From contig NZ_JACBZA010000001.1 in assembly GCF_013408535.1 (NCBI RefSeq), positions 3,618,850-3,682,849 of the forward strand: a DNA stretch of 64,000 nt. The letters run 5' to 3'. The position numbers and the translations under genes are program-made. This document shows, in pieces, positions 15,970-24,339 of the stretch. This DNA comes from Actinopolymorpha cephalotaxi (GTDB taxonomy: Bacteria; Actinomycetota; Actinomycetes; Propionibacteriales; Actinopolymorphaceae). Below the pieces are notes generated by a model. It was given only the letters and a program-made list of their open reading frames with translations, did not search any database and was not told the DNA's origin. The stretch's first letter is position 1, and each line of letters begins with the position of its first letter.

Positions 15970-17793
15970 GTGCCACGCCAACGACCCCAGTTTCGGCGAC
16001 CCAGCAACTGGCGTACCCGACGTGCCGCGTCCGCGCGGGAGCGGCTGCGGGCCGAGCTGGACGAGCAGCGGATGCGCGAGGACGCGGCGGTGCGCACCGA
16101 GGGAGTCGAGCAACGCGTCCAGAAGCTCGGGTTCGTCCTGCGCGCCACGATGCCGCGCGCGGTGGCACCGCTGGACTTCGAGGCCCAGAAGGAGCGGGTT
16201 CGGTTCCTCGACCTCGGGGCGGACGCCGTACCCGCACCGGTACCCACCTGGGCCGACTTCGCTCCCCGGACCGGGCGGCTGCGCCGGTTGCTCACCAAGG
16301 AGTCCCGCCGGCAGGTGGCGCTGGCGGCGGCGGAGCAGGCGTACACCTCCGCGCTGGAGCGCTACCGCGAGCAGGAGGCCGCTCGCCTGGCCCGGATCGA
16401 GGAACGCGCCAGAGCACACCACGAAGCCAGCGCACCCGACCGGCGGCGGGTTCTCGCCCACAACGCCGGCATCGACCGCTTCCGCGACCGGGTACTCACC
16501 GGCGACCCGGAGGCGGTCTGCGACTACTACGCCAGGATCTTCGCGCCGTTCGCGTCCCGCCCGGCCGGCTTCCCGCGCGGTCACCGGTTCGGCTACGTGC
16601 CCGAGTCGCGGCTGCTGCTGGTGGAGTGGCGGCTTCCCGGCGTCGACGTGGTGCCTCGCGAACGGGAGTTCCGCTACAACCCGTCCACGAAGTCGGTCGG
16701 AGTGCACCGGTGGCGTCCGATCTCGGAGGTACGCAAGGTGTACGACGCTGTCTGTGCGCAGTTGGCGATCCGGGCCGTGCACGTCGCCCTGTCCGCCGAC
16801 CCGGGCGACCTGGTGCAGACCGTGGTCTTCAACGGCGTGGTCGCCCCCGGCGCCGACCGCGGCCCCGGGCACCCGCCCGAGCGGTCGCCAGAGAAGGCGA
16901 CAGAGAAGGCGGCAGAGCGGGCGCCGGAGAAGGCGCCGGCCAGGGCGGAGAAGGCTGCGAAGAGGTCCGCGGATCCGAAGGAGCCGAAGGAGCCGGTCTG
17001 CCTGATCAGCCTGAGCGCGTCCCGCCGGCAGTTCGCGCGCCTTTCCCTGGACGACCTGGACGATCCGCTGGGCGAGGTCCGTGGCCGGTTCGGCGCGCGG
17101 GTGTCGGACTTCCCGGACGAGCTCAGCGCCGTCTCCCCGGTCCTGCCGTACGAACTGGCCGACCCACACCTCGTCGTCGCCTCGACCAAGGGACCGAACC
17201 TGCTGGCCGCGCCACCGGAGGAGTTCGAGCGGTTGATGGAGCGGCTGCTGGAGCGGATGGGCTACCAGCTCACGCAGCTCTCCCAGGACTCCGGCAGCTA
17301 CCTGGCCCGGCGTACCACCGGGGGGCGCACCGAACAGGCCGTCGTCCACGTGCGCCGGCGCGGCGGAAGGATCGACACCGCGGAGGTACGCGCACTGGGA
17401 TCGGCCGTACGCCGTCACCACGCCGCCGAGGGCCTGCTGCTCACCACGGCCGGGCTGGAACCCCAGGCCTACGACTACGCGCACGGCCGGCCGCTGCGCC
17501 TGTACGCCGGGCGGAGTCTGCTGGCTTTGAGCCGACGTCACGGGCTGTCCGCCCGGATGGACCCGCCCGCCAGGTCCGCGAGCCCGACCGCGACCCCGAG
17601 CCCGAGCCCGACCGCGAACGGCACCGCGACCGCGAACGGCTCGGCCACCCCGTCCCCCGGCTCCAACGGCGCCGGGGCGGGATCCTCGCAACATCCCACT
17701 CCCCGGACCGGACGGCGCACCACCGGGCACGCGCACCCCTCACCGGCCTCCGGCCCGCCCGGCTCCCCCGGCTCCCCCGGGTCGTCCGACTAG
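15970..17793 (+). CDS. Mrr-like restriction endonuclease family protein with altered active site
   Basis: 607 residues. Layout follows the long actinobacterial Mrr-family proteins. It has an N-terminal charged coiled coil (about 1-170), a conserved middle domain (HRFGYVPESRLLLVEWRLPGVDVVP near 200-225 and VRKVYDAVCAQLAIRAVH near 255-272), and a C-terminal nuclease-like domain (about 415-525, starting PEEFERLMERLLERMGY). In the family the active site reads D...QxK. Here the D survives (SQDSGS), but the QAK/QVK triplet is replaced by HVR (VVHVRRRGG), so catalysis is doubtful. A ~45-residue Ala/Lys/Glu/Pro-rich insert (about 295-342) interrupts the middle domain, and a Thr/Ala/Pro tail follows. 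GTG 15970 follows GAGGGAG. Confidence 0.8.
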   Translation: MPRQRPQFRRPSNWRTRRAASARERLRAELDEQRMREDAAVRTEGVEQRVQKLGFVLRATMPRAVAPLDFEAQKERVRFLDLGADAVPAPVPTWADFAPRTGRLRRLLTKESRRQVALAAAEQAYTSALERYREQEAARLARIEERARAHHEASAPDRRRVLAHNAGIDRFRDRVLTGDPEAVCDYYARIFAPFASRPAGFPRGHRFGYVPESRLLLVEWRLPGVDVVPREREFRYNPSTKSVGVHRWRPISEVRKVYDAVCAQLAIRAVHVALSADPGDLVQTVVFNGVVAPGADRGPGHPPERSPEKATEKAAERAPEKAPARAEKAAKRSADPKEPKEPVCLISLSASRRQFARLSLDDLDDPLGEVRGRFGARVSDFPDELSAVSPVLPYELADPHLVVASTKGPNLLAAPPEEFERLMERLLERMGYQLTQLSQDSGSYLARRTTGGRTEQAVVHVRRRGGRIDTAEVRALGSAVRRHHAAEGLLLTTAGLEPQAYDYAHGRPLRLYAGRSLLALSRRHGLSARMDPPARSASPTATPSPSPTANGTATANGSATPSPGSNGAGAGSSQHPTPRTGRRTTGHAHPSPASGPPGSPGSPGSSD

Positions 17794-17804
17794 TTCGACT
17801 AGTC
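17788..17804. other. Hairpin holding the stop codons of two convergent genes
   Basis: GACTAG (17788-17793), loop TTCGA, CTAGTC (17799-17804). The TAG of the Mrr-like gene and the TAG of the FUSC gene lie in opposite arms. It may act as a weak bidirectional terminator. Confidence 0.35.
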
Positions 17805-19040
17805 CGTCGACTCGGCCGACTCCGGCGGCGGGCGGCGGCCGAACGCCTCGTCCACCTCGTCGGACTCCAGCCCGGCGGCGCGCATCAGGTCATGCGCGGC
17901 CGAACGGATCTGCGCCACCATCACGTTGCCGGAGAAGCCGGTCCCGACCGAGGCGGTGGCGAGCTCGACCGCGTCCACCAGCCCGCGTTGCGTGGCCCGG
18001 GTGTCCGCACCCTTGGCCAGTTCGTTGCGCAGCGTGCGGGTCGTCTCGGCCAGCCGGCGGATCGCCACCGGCAGGCCCGGGTCGACCTGCTCGTTCTGCT
18101 GGATCGCCACCACCGCCCGGCGGGCCAGCACCCGAACGTTGCGTACGGCGTGGTCGAGGTGATCGACCGCGTCGACGTACTGCATCAGATGACCGCGGGT
18201 ACGCCAACGCACCGGGGCGATGCGGGCGATCTCGCTGCCGGCACCCACGGCGTCCCGCAACTCCTCGATCGGCCCCTCGATCCTGCGGGCGCGGCGAAGC
18301 GTCTCCAGGGCACGTTCGGCATCCCGGTCGGTCAGCACCGCGGCGATCTCGCCCAGGACGTCGGCGAGCTCGTCGAGCACGCTGTTGGCGGCCCGGCGGG
18401 CCAGCAGGATGGGATTCATCGGCAGCAGCAGCGCGTTGACGAGCAGACCGACCGTGCCGCCGACGAGCGCGTCGACGAACCGCGCCGTCGGGGCGGACGA
18501 GGTGGCGGCCGCGCTCGCGGGTACCAGGGCGACGATCAGGATGGCCGACGCCGCACCCTGGTTGACCAGGACGGGCCCGCCGCCGGCGAGCACCGCGGTG
18601 CACATGGCGAGGAACACGACCAGGGCGATCTGCCACCCACCCCGGCCGATCACCCCGATGAGGAGTTCGGCGACGAGCACGCCGAGCGCGACCCCGACCA
18701 CGAGCTCGAACGCGCGGCGCAGCCGCTGCCCGAGCGCCACGCCGAGGGACAGGACCGCCGCGATCGGGGCGAAGAACGGCTGCTGGTGCCCGATCAGCTT
18801 GGTGGCGATGACCCACGCGATGCCGGCCGCGGCGGCCGACTGGATGATCGGCACGAGGGCCCGGCGTAGCCGTCCCGCACGGGCACGCACCGACTCCCGC
18901 GAACGGTGCGCCACCTCGCCGACGATCGTCTCGCCGCGCCGGACGATCCGCTCACCTGGTCGCCGGCCGGAGCGGCCCCGCTGATCGCCGGACGGGTCGG
19001 GCCGGCCGTGCTGATCGGGCTGGTCCGGTTGGTCGGGCAT
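17799..19040 (-). CDS. FUSC/aromatic acid exporter-family membrane protein
   Basis: 413 residues. A ~65-residue basic cytoplasmic lead is followed by about six transmembrane helices (roughly 70-200) containing QQPFFAPIAAVLSLGVALGQRLRRAFELVVGVALGV, the hallmark of the FUSC/ArAE repeat. A ~200-residue helical cytoplasmic domain completes it. It probably exports amphipathic or aromatic compounds, or acts as a permease-like component. ATG 19040 is chosen because the upstream in-frame extension is antisense to the GroES-like gene. It lies 25 bases downstream of that gene, likely in one transcript, and ends five bases from the Mrr-like gene. Confidence 0.82.
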   Translation of the reverse strand: MPDQPDQPDQHGRPDPSGDQRGRSGRRPGERIVRRGETIVGEVAHRSRESVRARAGRLRRALVPIIQSAAAAGIAWVIATKLIGHQQPFFAPIAAVLSLGVALGQRLRRAFELVVGVALGVLVAELLIGVIGRGGWQIALVVFLAMCTAVLAGGGPVLVNQGAASAILIVALVPASAAATSSAPTARFVDALVGGTVGLLVNALLLPMNPILLARRAANSVLDELADVLGEIAAVLTDRDAERALETLRRARRIEGPIEELRDAVGAGSEIARIAPVRWRTRGHLMQYVDAVDHLDHAVRNVRVLARRAVVAIQQNEQVDPGLPVAIRRLAETTRTLRNELAKGADTRATQRGLVDAVELATASVGTGFSGNVMVAQIRSAAHDLMRAAGLESDEVDEAFGRRPPPESAESTD

Positions 19041-19065
19041 CGCGGCGGCCGGTTGCGCGAGGCGG

Positions 19066-19413
19066 TCAGAGGTAGAGGCCGGTGGAGTCGTCCTCGAGGC
19101 GTTCGGAGGCGACGGCGTGGATGTCGCGCTCCCGCAGCAGGACGTACGCCTCGGCCCGGACCTCGATCTCCGCGCGCTCCTCCGGATCGAACAGCACCCG
19201 GTCACCGACCACGATCGTGCGCACGTGCGGGCCGATCGCCACCACCCGCGCCCAGGCAAGCCGCTTGCCCATCTGGGCGGTGGCCGGGATCACGATGCCC
19301 GCCGAGGACCGGCGCTCGCCGCTGTCGGAGTCCATCGAGACGAGGACCCGGTCGTGGAGCATGCGGATGGGCAGTTTCTCGGCCTGCAGCCGCGCGGCGT
19401 GGGAGTCAGTCAC
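19066..19413 (-). CDS. GroES-family co-chaperonin-like protein
   Basis: 115 residues, slightly longer than GroES (~97). PIRMLHDRVLVSMDS opens the Cpn10 barrel, SSAGIVIPATAQMGKRLAWARVVAIGP contains the mobile-loop and GTVVAVGPG-type region, and VGDRVLFDP matches the VGDxVLF motif. There is no groEL next to it and its loop lacks the usual IVL triplet, so whether it caps a chaperonin is uncertain. GTG 19413 lies eight bases after TAACCT, consistent with a leaderless start. It is followed closely by the FUSC gene. Confidence 0.8.
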   Translation of the reverse strand: MTDSHAARLQAEKLPIRMLHDRVLVSMDSDSGERRSSAGIVIPATAQMGKRLAWARVVAIGPHVRTIVVGDRVLFDPEERAEIEVRAEAYVLLRERDIHAVASERLEDDSTGLYL

Positions 19414-19573
19414 GTCATGAGAGGTTACGGCGCCGCCCCCGCAGACGCCACGGGGGACGGCACCGGAGCCATGGTCACCACGGGATCGTCGAGCCATCCG
19501 GCCCTGGTCGGCGGGTGGCCGGCAGTCGATGGACGGGTGATCGCCAGGTGGTCGTCAGGTGGCCGTGACCGGA

Positions 19574-19900
19574 TCAGCCACGCTTGCGAACGACGTAGCG
19601 GAGCAGGGTCAGCGCCCCCACCGCGCCGGCCACGCCGCCGCCGATCGTGAGCAGCCGCTCGGTGCGCGGGCTCCCGTCGGGGTTGACGACGAAGCTCTTG
19701 GCCTTGGCCGTGACCCGGGCGGCCAGCGCCTTGGGCTGCACCCGTGAGCTCAGCAGGTCGACGGTGTTGGCCAGGGAGTCGCGGGTCGCCGCGAGGTCGG
19801 CCTCGATCTGCGCCGCGGTGCGTGGGCCCGAATGGGCACGGTGGGTGCCGTTGCTGACAGCCCGCTGGTCAGGAAGCGCCGGTCTGGTCGAATCGCTCAC
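19574..19900 (-). CDS. DUF3618-domain membrane protein
   Basis: 108 residues. The DUF3618 signature (RTAAQIEADLAATRDSLANTVDLLSSRVQP at about 27-56) is followed by one transmembrane segment (LLTIGGGVAGAVGALTLLRYVV) near the C-terminus. Such proteins are small, actinobacterial and of unknown role, often near other envelope genes. GTG 19900 is preceded by AAAGGA at the ideal distance; a longer in-frame start at 19960 is unlikely. Confidence 0.87.
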   Translation of the reverse strand: MSDSTRPALPDQRAVSNGTHRAHSGPRTAAQIEADLAATRDSLANTVDLLSSRVQPKALAARVTAKAKSFVVNPDGSPRTERLLTIGGGVAGAVGALTLLRYVVRKRG

Positions 19901-19991
19901 TGGTGGTCCTTTCCGATCACGTCGGCCCCGCGGTGGTTCCACCTGCAGATCTCCGAACACCTACCGGAGATCATGCCAGTCTTCCAGATGG

Positions 19992-20804
19992 CTACCCCGC
20001 TCGCGCGACGTTGGCACGTACCGGGTCGAACCCGAACGGAAGCTCCAGCCGGTGCGCGGCCATCAGGTCCGCGTCGGCGAGCAGGTCGACCGTCGCCCCG
20101 TCGGCGACGATCGTGCCCTCGTCCAGGATCACCGCGCGGTCGCACAACTGCAGCGCGTACGGCAGGTCGTGGGTGACCATGAGCACCGTGACGTCCAGGC
20201 CGGTGAGGATCTCGGCGAGCTCGCGGCGGCTGGCCGGGTCGAGGTTGCTGGACGGCTCGTCCAGGACGAGCACCGACGGCCGCATCGCCAGCACCGTCGC
20301 CACCGCCACCCGGCGCCGCTGCCCGAACGACAGGTGGTGCGGCGGACGATCGGCGTGGTCACCCATCCCCACCGCGGCCAGCGCCTCCTCCACCCGGGTG
20401 GCGAGTTCCGCGCCGCGCAGGCCGAGGTTGGCCGGGCCGAACGCCACGTCGTCGCGCACCGTGGGCATGAACAACTGGTCGTCGGGATCCTGGAACACCA
20501 CGCCCACCCGGCGGCGTACCTCGGTCAGCGTCGGCCTGCCGACGAGCAGCCCGTCGACGTGCACCGAACCCCGCCCGGCCTCGAGGATGCCGTTCAGGTG
20601 GTGCACCAGCGTCGTCTTGCCCGCGCCGTTGGGCCCGAGCATGGCGACCCGCTCGCCGGCGTGCACGGTGAGGTCGACGCCGTACAACGCCTGGTGACCG
20701 TCGGGATAGGCGAACGCCAGCCCACTGACCGCCAGCACCGGCCGGGTGGCCGGGTGGGTCGCCGGCCGCGTGGCCCGGGGTGTCGTCGTCACGAGGTCCA
20801 CCAT
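19992..20804 (-). CDS. cbiO: Cobalt/nickel ECF transporter ATPase
   Basis: 270 residues. Walker A GPNGAGKT (57-64), the Q-loop in FQDPDDQLFMPTVRDDVAFGP, signature LSFGQRRR and Walker B VLVLDEPSS are all intact, and the FQDPDDQLF stretch is typical of ECF-transporter ATPases. It energises metal uptake through CbiQ and CbiM. It is last in a four-gene minus-strand operon; ATG 20804 lies within the 3' end of cbiQ (16-base overlap). A single ATPase gene implies a homodimer. Confidence 0.93.
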   Translation of the reverse strand: MVDLVTTTPRATRPATHPATRPVLAVSGLAFAYPDGHQALYGVDLTVHAGERVAMLGPNGAGKTTLVHHLNGILEAGRGSVHVDGLLVGRPTLTEVRRRVGVVFQDPDDQLFMPTVRDDVAFGPANLGLRGAELATRVEEALAAVGMGDHADRPPHHLSFGQRRRVAVATVLAMRPSVLVLDEPSSNLDPASRRELAEILTGLDVTVLMVTHDLPYALQLCDRAVILDEGTIVADGATVDLLADADLMAAHRLELPFGFDPVRANVARAG

Positions 20805-21553
20805 GCACCAACAGCCAGGAGGAGCGCGCACAGCGGTAGGGCAGCCACCGCGGCCCAGGCCGCCGGTGGGGTGCGGTCCTCGGACAGGACCGGCAGGGAG
20901 CCGGCGTACCCCCGCGACAGCATCGCCAGGTGGACCCGCTCGCCGCGTTCGTAGGAACGGATGAACAGCGTGCCCGCCGACCGGGCCAGGACCGGCCAGG
21001 ACCGAAGCCCCCGGGGCTCGAAGCCGCGGGCAGCCCGGGCGATCCGCATCCGGCCCAGCTGACCGGTGATCACGTCGAGGTAGCCCACCATGAACGTCGC
21101 GATCTGGACCAGCTGGTTGGGCAGCCGCAGCCGCTGCAGGCCGGCCAGCAGGTCGCGCTGGTCGGTGGTGGCGGCCAGCAGGATCGAGCCGACGACGCCG
21201 AGGGTCGCCTTGGCGAGGACGTTCCACGCCGACCACAGGCCGGACTGGGACAGCGCCAGCCCCGCCACGTCCACCCGCGGCCCCTGGGCGATGAACGGCA
21301 GGAGTACGGCGAACACGATCACCGGCGTCTCCACCACGACCCGCCGGGCCAGGAAACCGAGCGGCACCCGGCCGACGGCGGCGACGGCGAGCAGCAGGAC
21401 GGCGTAGCCGGCGAACGCCCAGAACGCGGTACGCGGCGTGGCCACCACGACGAGGACGAACGTCACCAGCGCGAGCAGCTTGCAGTGCGCGGGCAACCGG
21501 TGCACCGGCGAGTGGCCGTGCAGGTGCAGCAGGTGGGTGTGGCCCGAGGCCAC
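20789..21553 (-). CDS. cbiQ: Cobalt/nickel ECF transporter T component
   Basis: 254 residues with five or six transmembrane helices and the two cytoplasmic coupling motifs of EcfT proteins, here in ARAARGFEPRG and SRGYAGS (the Ala-Arg-Gly/Ser-Arg-Gly coupling helices). The His-rich N-terminus (HTHLLHLHGHSPVH) may handle metal or be incidental. It links CbiO to the CbiM substrate unit. Start codon GTG 21553 is one base from the end of the PDGLE gene. Confidence 0.92.
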   Translation of the reverse strand: MASGHTHLLHLHGHSPVHRLPAHCKLLALVTFVLVVVATPRTAFWAFAGYAVLLLAVAAVGRVPLGFLARRVVVETPVIVFAVLLPFIAQGPRVDVAGLALSQSGLWSAWNVLAKATLGVVGSILLAATTDQRDLLAGLQRLRLPNQLVQIATFMVGYLDVITGQLGRMRIARAARGFEPRGLRSWPVLARSAGTLFIRSYERGERVHLAMLSRGYAGSLPVLSEDRTPPAAWAAVAALPLCALLLAVGAWWTS

Positions 21554-21554
21554 G

Positions 21555-21959
21555 TCAGCGCCTCCCGTCGGATGCGGCGCGCCGGTCGCGGCGGCGGACG
21601 GCCAGCGCGACTCCGGTGCCCAGGGCCAGCACGATGGCCACGCCGGCCACCCCAGCCACCGCGGTGGAGACCCGGCCGTCGGTGATGCCGCGGACGCCGT
21701 AGTCGGCGAACGGCGAGTGCCGGGTCGGGCTGTCCTTCGCGGTGGAGGCGAAGCCGTGGTCCTCGGCGACCTTGTTCAGCCCGTCCGGGCTGGCCGAGGC
21801 GTAGTAGCTGACCCCGCCGGCGAGGGCGAGCACGACGAGCAGACCCACCAGCGCGACCACTCGGGTGCGGGGCCGCCGCCTGCCGACGGACCGGTCGCCG
21901 TCCTTCTCGTCGTGCCGGCTGTCGTGCCGGCTGTCGTGCTGGCTGTCGGGTGTGCTCAT
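21555..21959 (-). CDS. PDGLE-domain (CbiN-like) transporter subunit
   Basis: 134 residues. A His/Asp-rich cytoplasmic start (residues 5-20) is followed by two transmembrane helices (about 34-52 and 98-120) flanking an external loop that carries SPDGLNKVAEDHGF, the PDGLE motif. These two-helix proteins replace CbiN/NikN in Co/Ni ECF systems and are needed with CbiM for transport. It overlaps the end of cbiM by four bases. Confidence 0.9.
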   Translation of the reverse strand: MSTPDSQHDSRHDSRHDEKDGDRSVGRRRPRTRVVALVGLLVVLALAGGVSYYASASPDGLNKVAEDHGFASTAKDSPTRHSPFADYGVRGITDGRVSTAVAGVAGVAIVLALGTGVALAVRRRDRRAASDGRR

Positions 21960-22669
21960 GCCGGCCGGTCCCCCTTCGTGACGAGCGGGCGCGGCTCCCG
22001 CACCGTGAGCTCACGGGCCGCGAGCAGCGGGCGAGCGCCGTGCACCAGGTCGGGGCGGACGGCGATGACGCTGCCGACCGTGAGCGCGGTGATCGCCGCC
22101 TCACCGAGCCCGATCAGCACGTGCCAGCCGACCATGGCGGCGAAGACGGCCTTGAGCGAGATGTCGGCGGTGCCGCCGACCGCGTACAGGCCGACGAAGC
22201 ACAACGCGGCCACCGGCACCGAGACCAGCGCGGCGACGAACGCCGCGGGTGCCGCCGAGGCCGGGCGGCGCGGCAGGAACCGCAGCGTGAGCCGGAACAG
22301 CGCCCAGCCGACGACCACGGTGACGATGCCCATCAGCGTGATGTTGGTGCCGAGAGCGGTGATGCCGCCGTCGGCGAAGAAGAGCCCCTGGACGAGCAGG
22401 ACCACGGTCATGCACAGAACCGCCGTCCACGGCCCGACGAGTATCGCGGCCAGCGCCCCGCCGAGCAGGTGCCCGCTGGTGCCGGCGCCGACCGGGAAGT
22501 TGAGCATCTGGACCGCGAACACGAACGCGGCGACCAGCCCGGTGAGCGGCGCGGTCTTGTCGTCCAGCTCGTGCCGGGCACGGCGGAGGGAGACCGCCAC
22601 CGCGGTCGCGGCGACGGCGCCGGTGGCGATCGACGTCGGCGCGTCCAGAAATCCGTCGGGCACGTGCAC
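21956..22669 (-). CDS. cbiM: Cobalt/nickel ECF transporter substrate-binding membrane component
   Basis: 237 residues. The N-terminus VHVPDGFLDAPTSI is the conserved metal site of CbiM/NikM: once the initiator is removed, the N-terminal amine and the His at position 2 ligate Co(II) or Ni(II). Six or seven helices follow, including QMLNFPVGAGTSGHLLGGALAAILVGPW. GTG 22669 is fixed by that N-terminus and by GAGAGGAGG six bases upstream. It is first of four genes. A Fur-family-like box lies about 75 bases upstream. Co versus Ni specificity cannot be read from the sequence. Confidence 0.95.
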   Translation of the reverse strand: MHVPDGFLDAPTSIATGAVAATAVAVSLRRARHELDDKTAPLTGLVAAFVFAVQMLNFPVGAGTSGHLLGGALAAILVGPWTAVLCMTVVLLVQGLFFADGGITALGTNITLMGIVTVVVGWALFRLTLRFLPRRPASAAPAAFVAALVSVPVAALCFVGLYAVGGTADISLKAVFAAMVGWHVLIGLGEAAITALTVGSVIAVRPDLVHGARPLLAARELTVREPRPLVTKGDRPA

Positions 22670-22728
22670 CGGGATCCTCCTCTCGGCTGGGGGATGATGA
22701 GGCAACCTGCCGCCCCTTGAGTTGCGCC

Positions 22729-22756
22729 TCGCATTCTTACATGCGAATGATTTGCA
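22729..22756. promoter_or_regulatory. Zur/Fur-family operator candidate between cbiM and bcp
   Basis: TGCGAATGATTTGCA (22742-22756) matches the actinobacterial Zur consensus TGAAAATGATTTTCA at 12 of 15 positions. It overlaps a second dyad, TCGCAT-N6-ATGCGA (22729-22746). The location in the divergent promoter region of a metal importer fits a Zur- or Nur-type repressor. Confidence 0.5.
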
Positions 22757-22799
22757 ACTAGCGTCGGCAGGTCCGTCCGTACGCCGACCAGGAGGACCT

Positions 22800-23273
22800 G
22801 TGGCACCCGCTCCCCGACTCAACCCCGGCGACACCGCACCCAACTTCACCCTCGACGACGCCGACGGCAAGCCGGTCACGCTGTCGGACCTGCGCGGCCA
22901 GAAGGTGATCGTGTACGCCTACCCCGCCGCGATGACCCCCGGCTGCACCACCCAGGCCTGCGACTTCCGCGACTCCCTGCAGTCGCTGGCAGCCGCCGGC
23001 TACACCGTGCTCGGCATCTCCCCGGACGCCCCGGCCAAGCTGGCGAAGTTCGTGGCCAAGGAGGGCCTGACGTTCCCGCTGTTGTCCGATCCGGACAAGA
23101 CCATGCTGCAGGCGTGGGGAGCCTACGGCGAGAAGCAGTCCTACGGCCGCACCATCACCGGCGTGATCCGCTCGACCTTCGTCGTCGACGAGGAGGGCCG
23201 GATCGAGATCGCGCAGTACGCCGTCAAGGCGACCGGTCACGTCGCCCGGCTGCGACGCGAACTCGGAGTGTGA
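22800..23273 (+). CDS. bcp: Thioredoxin-dependent thiol peroxidase (Bcp/PrxQ)
   Basis: 157 residues. The peroxidatic Cys49 sits in YPAAMTPGCTTQACDF and the resolving Cys54 follows five residues later, the PrxQ arrangement. PGDTAPNFTLDDADG begins the fold and RSTFVVDEEGRI is the typical strand. It reduces peroxides using thioredoxin in the cytoplasm. GTG 22800 follows GGAGGACCT. It is transcribed away from the metal transporter and starts 44 bases after the Zur-like box, so it could share control. Confidence 0.93.
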   Translation: MAPAPRLNPGDTAPNFTLDDADGKPVTLSDLRGQKVIVYAYPAAMTPGCTTQACDFRDSLQSLAAAGYTVLGISPDAPAKLAKFVAKEGLTFPLLSDPDKTMLQAWGAYGEKQSYGRTITGVIRSTFVVDEEGRIEIAQYAVKATGHVARLRRELGV

Positions 23274-23333
23274 GGCCTACCCGGTCCACCCGGGGCCGGC
23301 CCGTAGACTGGGCCGCCGCGGGTGGGCCGGCAG

Positions 23334-23418
23334 GCGAGAGTGGCGGAATTGGCAGACGCGCCGGACTTAGGATCCGGTGCCTTTGGGCGTGAGGGTTCGA
23401 GTCCCTTCTCTCGCACCA
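23334..23418 (+). tRNA. tRNA-Leu (anticodon TAG), CCA encoded
   Basis: The acceptor GCGAGAG (23334-23340) pairs with CTCTCGC (23408-23414), followed by A and encoded CCA. The anticodon arm CCGGA/TCCGG holds TAG, there is a long variable arm, and the T loop reads TTCGAGT. Confidence 0.97.
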
Positions 23419-23569
23419 GCAGGCATGGTTTCTCCCGCGAACGCTTCCCCGACGTCCCGGTCCCCGTCGCACTGCCACACCCGCCTGCCCCGTCGCATCC
23501 CGTCGCATCCGTCGCATCCCGTCGAGTACGCCGTGCGTACCCGGCCCTGGCCCGCGTGGAGAAGCCCCC

Positions 23570-24304
23570 GTGAAGCTCTCGATCCTCGTCCCTGTCTACA
23601 ACGAGGTGGCGACGTTCGATCTGGTCCGCAAGCGGATCCTCGACGTCGACTACCCCTGTGACGTCGAGGTCGTCGTCGTCGACGACGGCAGCACCGACGG
23701 CACCGCCGACCTGCTCGCCGCGGTGGACGACCCCCGGGTGGTGGTCCACCGTCACGAGGTGAACCGCGGCAAGGGCGCGGCCATCGCGACCGCGGCGGCG
23801 ATCGCCTCCGGGACACACCTGACCATCTGCGACGCCGACCTGGAGTACGACCCGAACGACATCCCGAGCCTCCTGCGCCCGGTCGTCGACGGGGAGGCCG
23901 AGGTGGTCTACGGCACCCGCACCTTCAGCAGTCACACGTCGTTCTCGTTCTGGTTCGTGCTCGGCAACCGGGCCGTGACGACGTTCGCGAACATGTTGTT
24001 CAACTGCTACATCCGCGACCTGGAGACCTGCTTCAAGCTGATGCCGCTGGAGCTCTACCGTCGGCTCGGGGTTCGCTCCGCGGGCTTCGGCATGGAGGCC
24101 GAGGTGACCGGCAAACTGCTGCGCGCCGGCTACCGGCCCTACGAGGTGCCGATCTCCTACACCGCGCGCAGCCGCGCCGAGGGCAAGAAGCTCACCTGGC
24201 GGGACGGTGTCGAGGCGCTGTGGATCCTGCTCCGCATCCGCGCGGGTGCCGACCGCACGGGGCGCGTCCGCACCGGCTCGCCGGGTGACTCCCCTACCGG
24301 CTGA
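23570..24304 (+). CDS. Family 2 glycosyltransferase (polyprenyl-phosphate sugar transferase-like)
   Basis: 244 residues, a soluble GT-A fold: SILVPVYNEVATFDLV, VVVDDGSTDGT and ICDADLEYDPNDI (the DXD metal site), then YGTRTF and CFKLMP and GMEAEVTGKLLR. The length and pattern match the dolichol/polyprenol-phosphate mannosyl- or glucosyltransferase group, which loads lipid carriers for cell-envelope glycans. It lacks C-terminal membrane helices. GTG 23570 follows GGAGAAG. It lies just after tRNA-Leu and ends convergently with rdgB. Confidence 0.88.
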   Translation: MKLSILVPVYNEVATFDLVRKRILDVDYPCDVEVVVVDDGSTDGTADLLAAVDDPRVVVHRHEVNRGKGAAIATAAAIASGTHLTICDADLEYDPNDIPSLLRPVVDGEAEVVYGTRTFSSHTSFSFWFVLGNRAVTTFANMLFNCYIRDLETCFKLMPLELYRRLGVRSAGFGMEAEVTGKLLRAGYRPYEVPISYTARSRAEGKKLTWRDGVEALWILLRIRAGADRTGRVRTGSPGDSPTG

Positions 24305-24339
24305 ACAACTTCGCAGGCTGGATACCCGCGCCGGCCGGA

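Noticed and set aside
14041-17736. 1231-codon open frame on the minus strand
   Set aside because: It runs antisense through the Mrr-like and PASTA genes and into the MASE1 gene in another frame. No protein family pattern.
22670-22799. Cobalamin riboswitch upstream of cbiM
   Set aside because: No B12-box-like conserved sequence was found, and the leader is too short.
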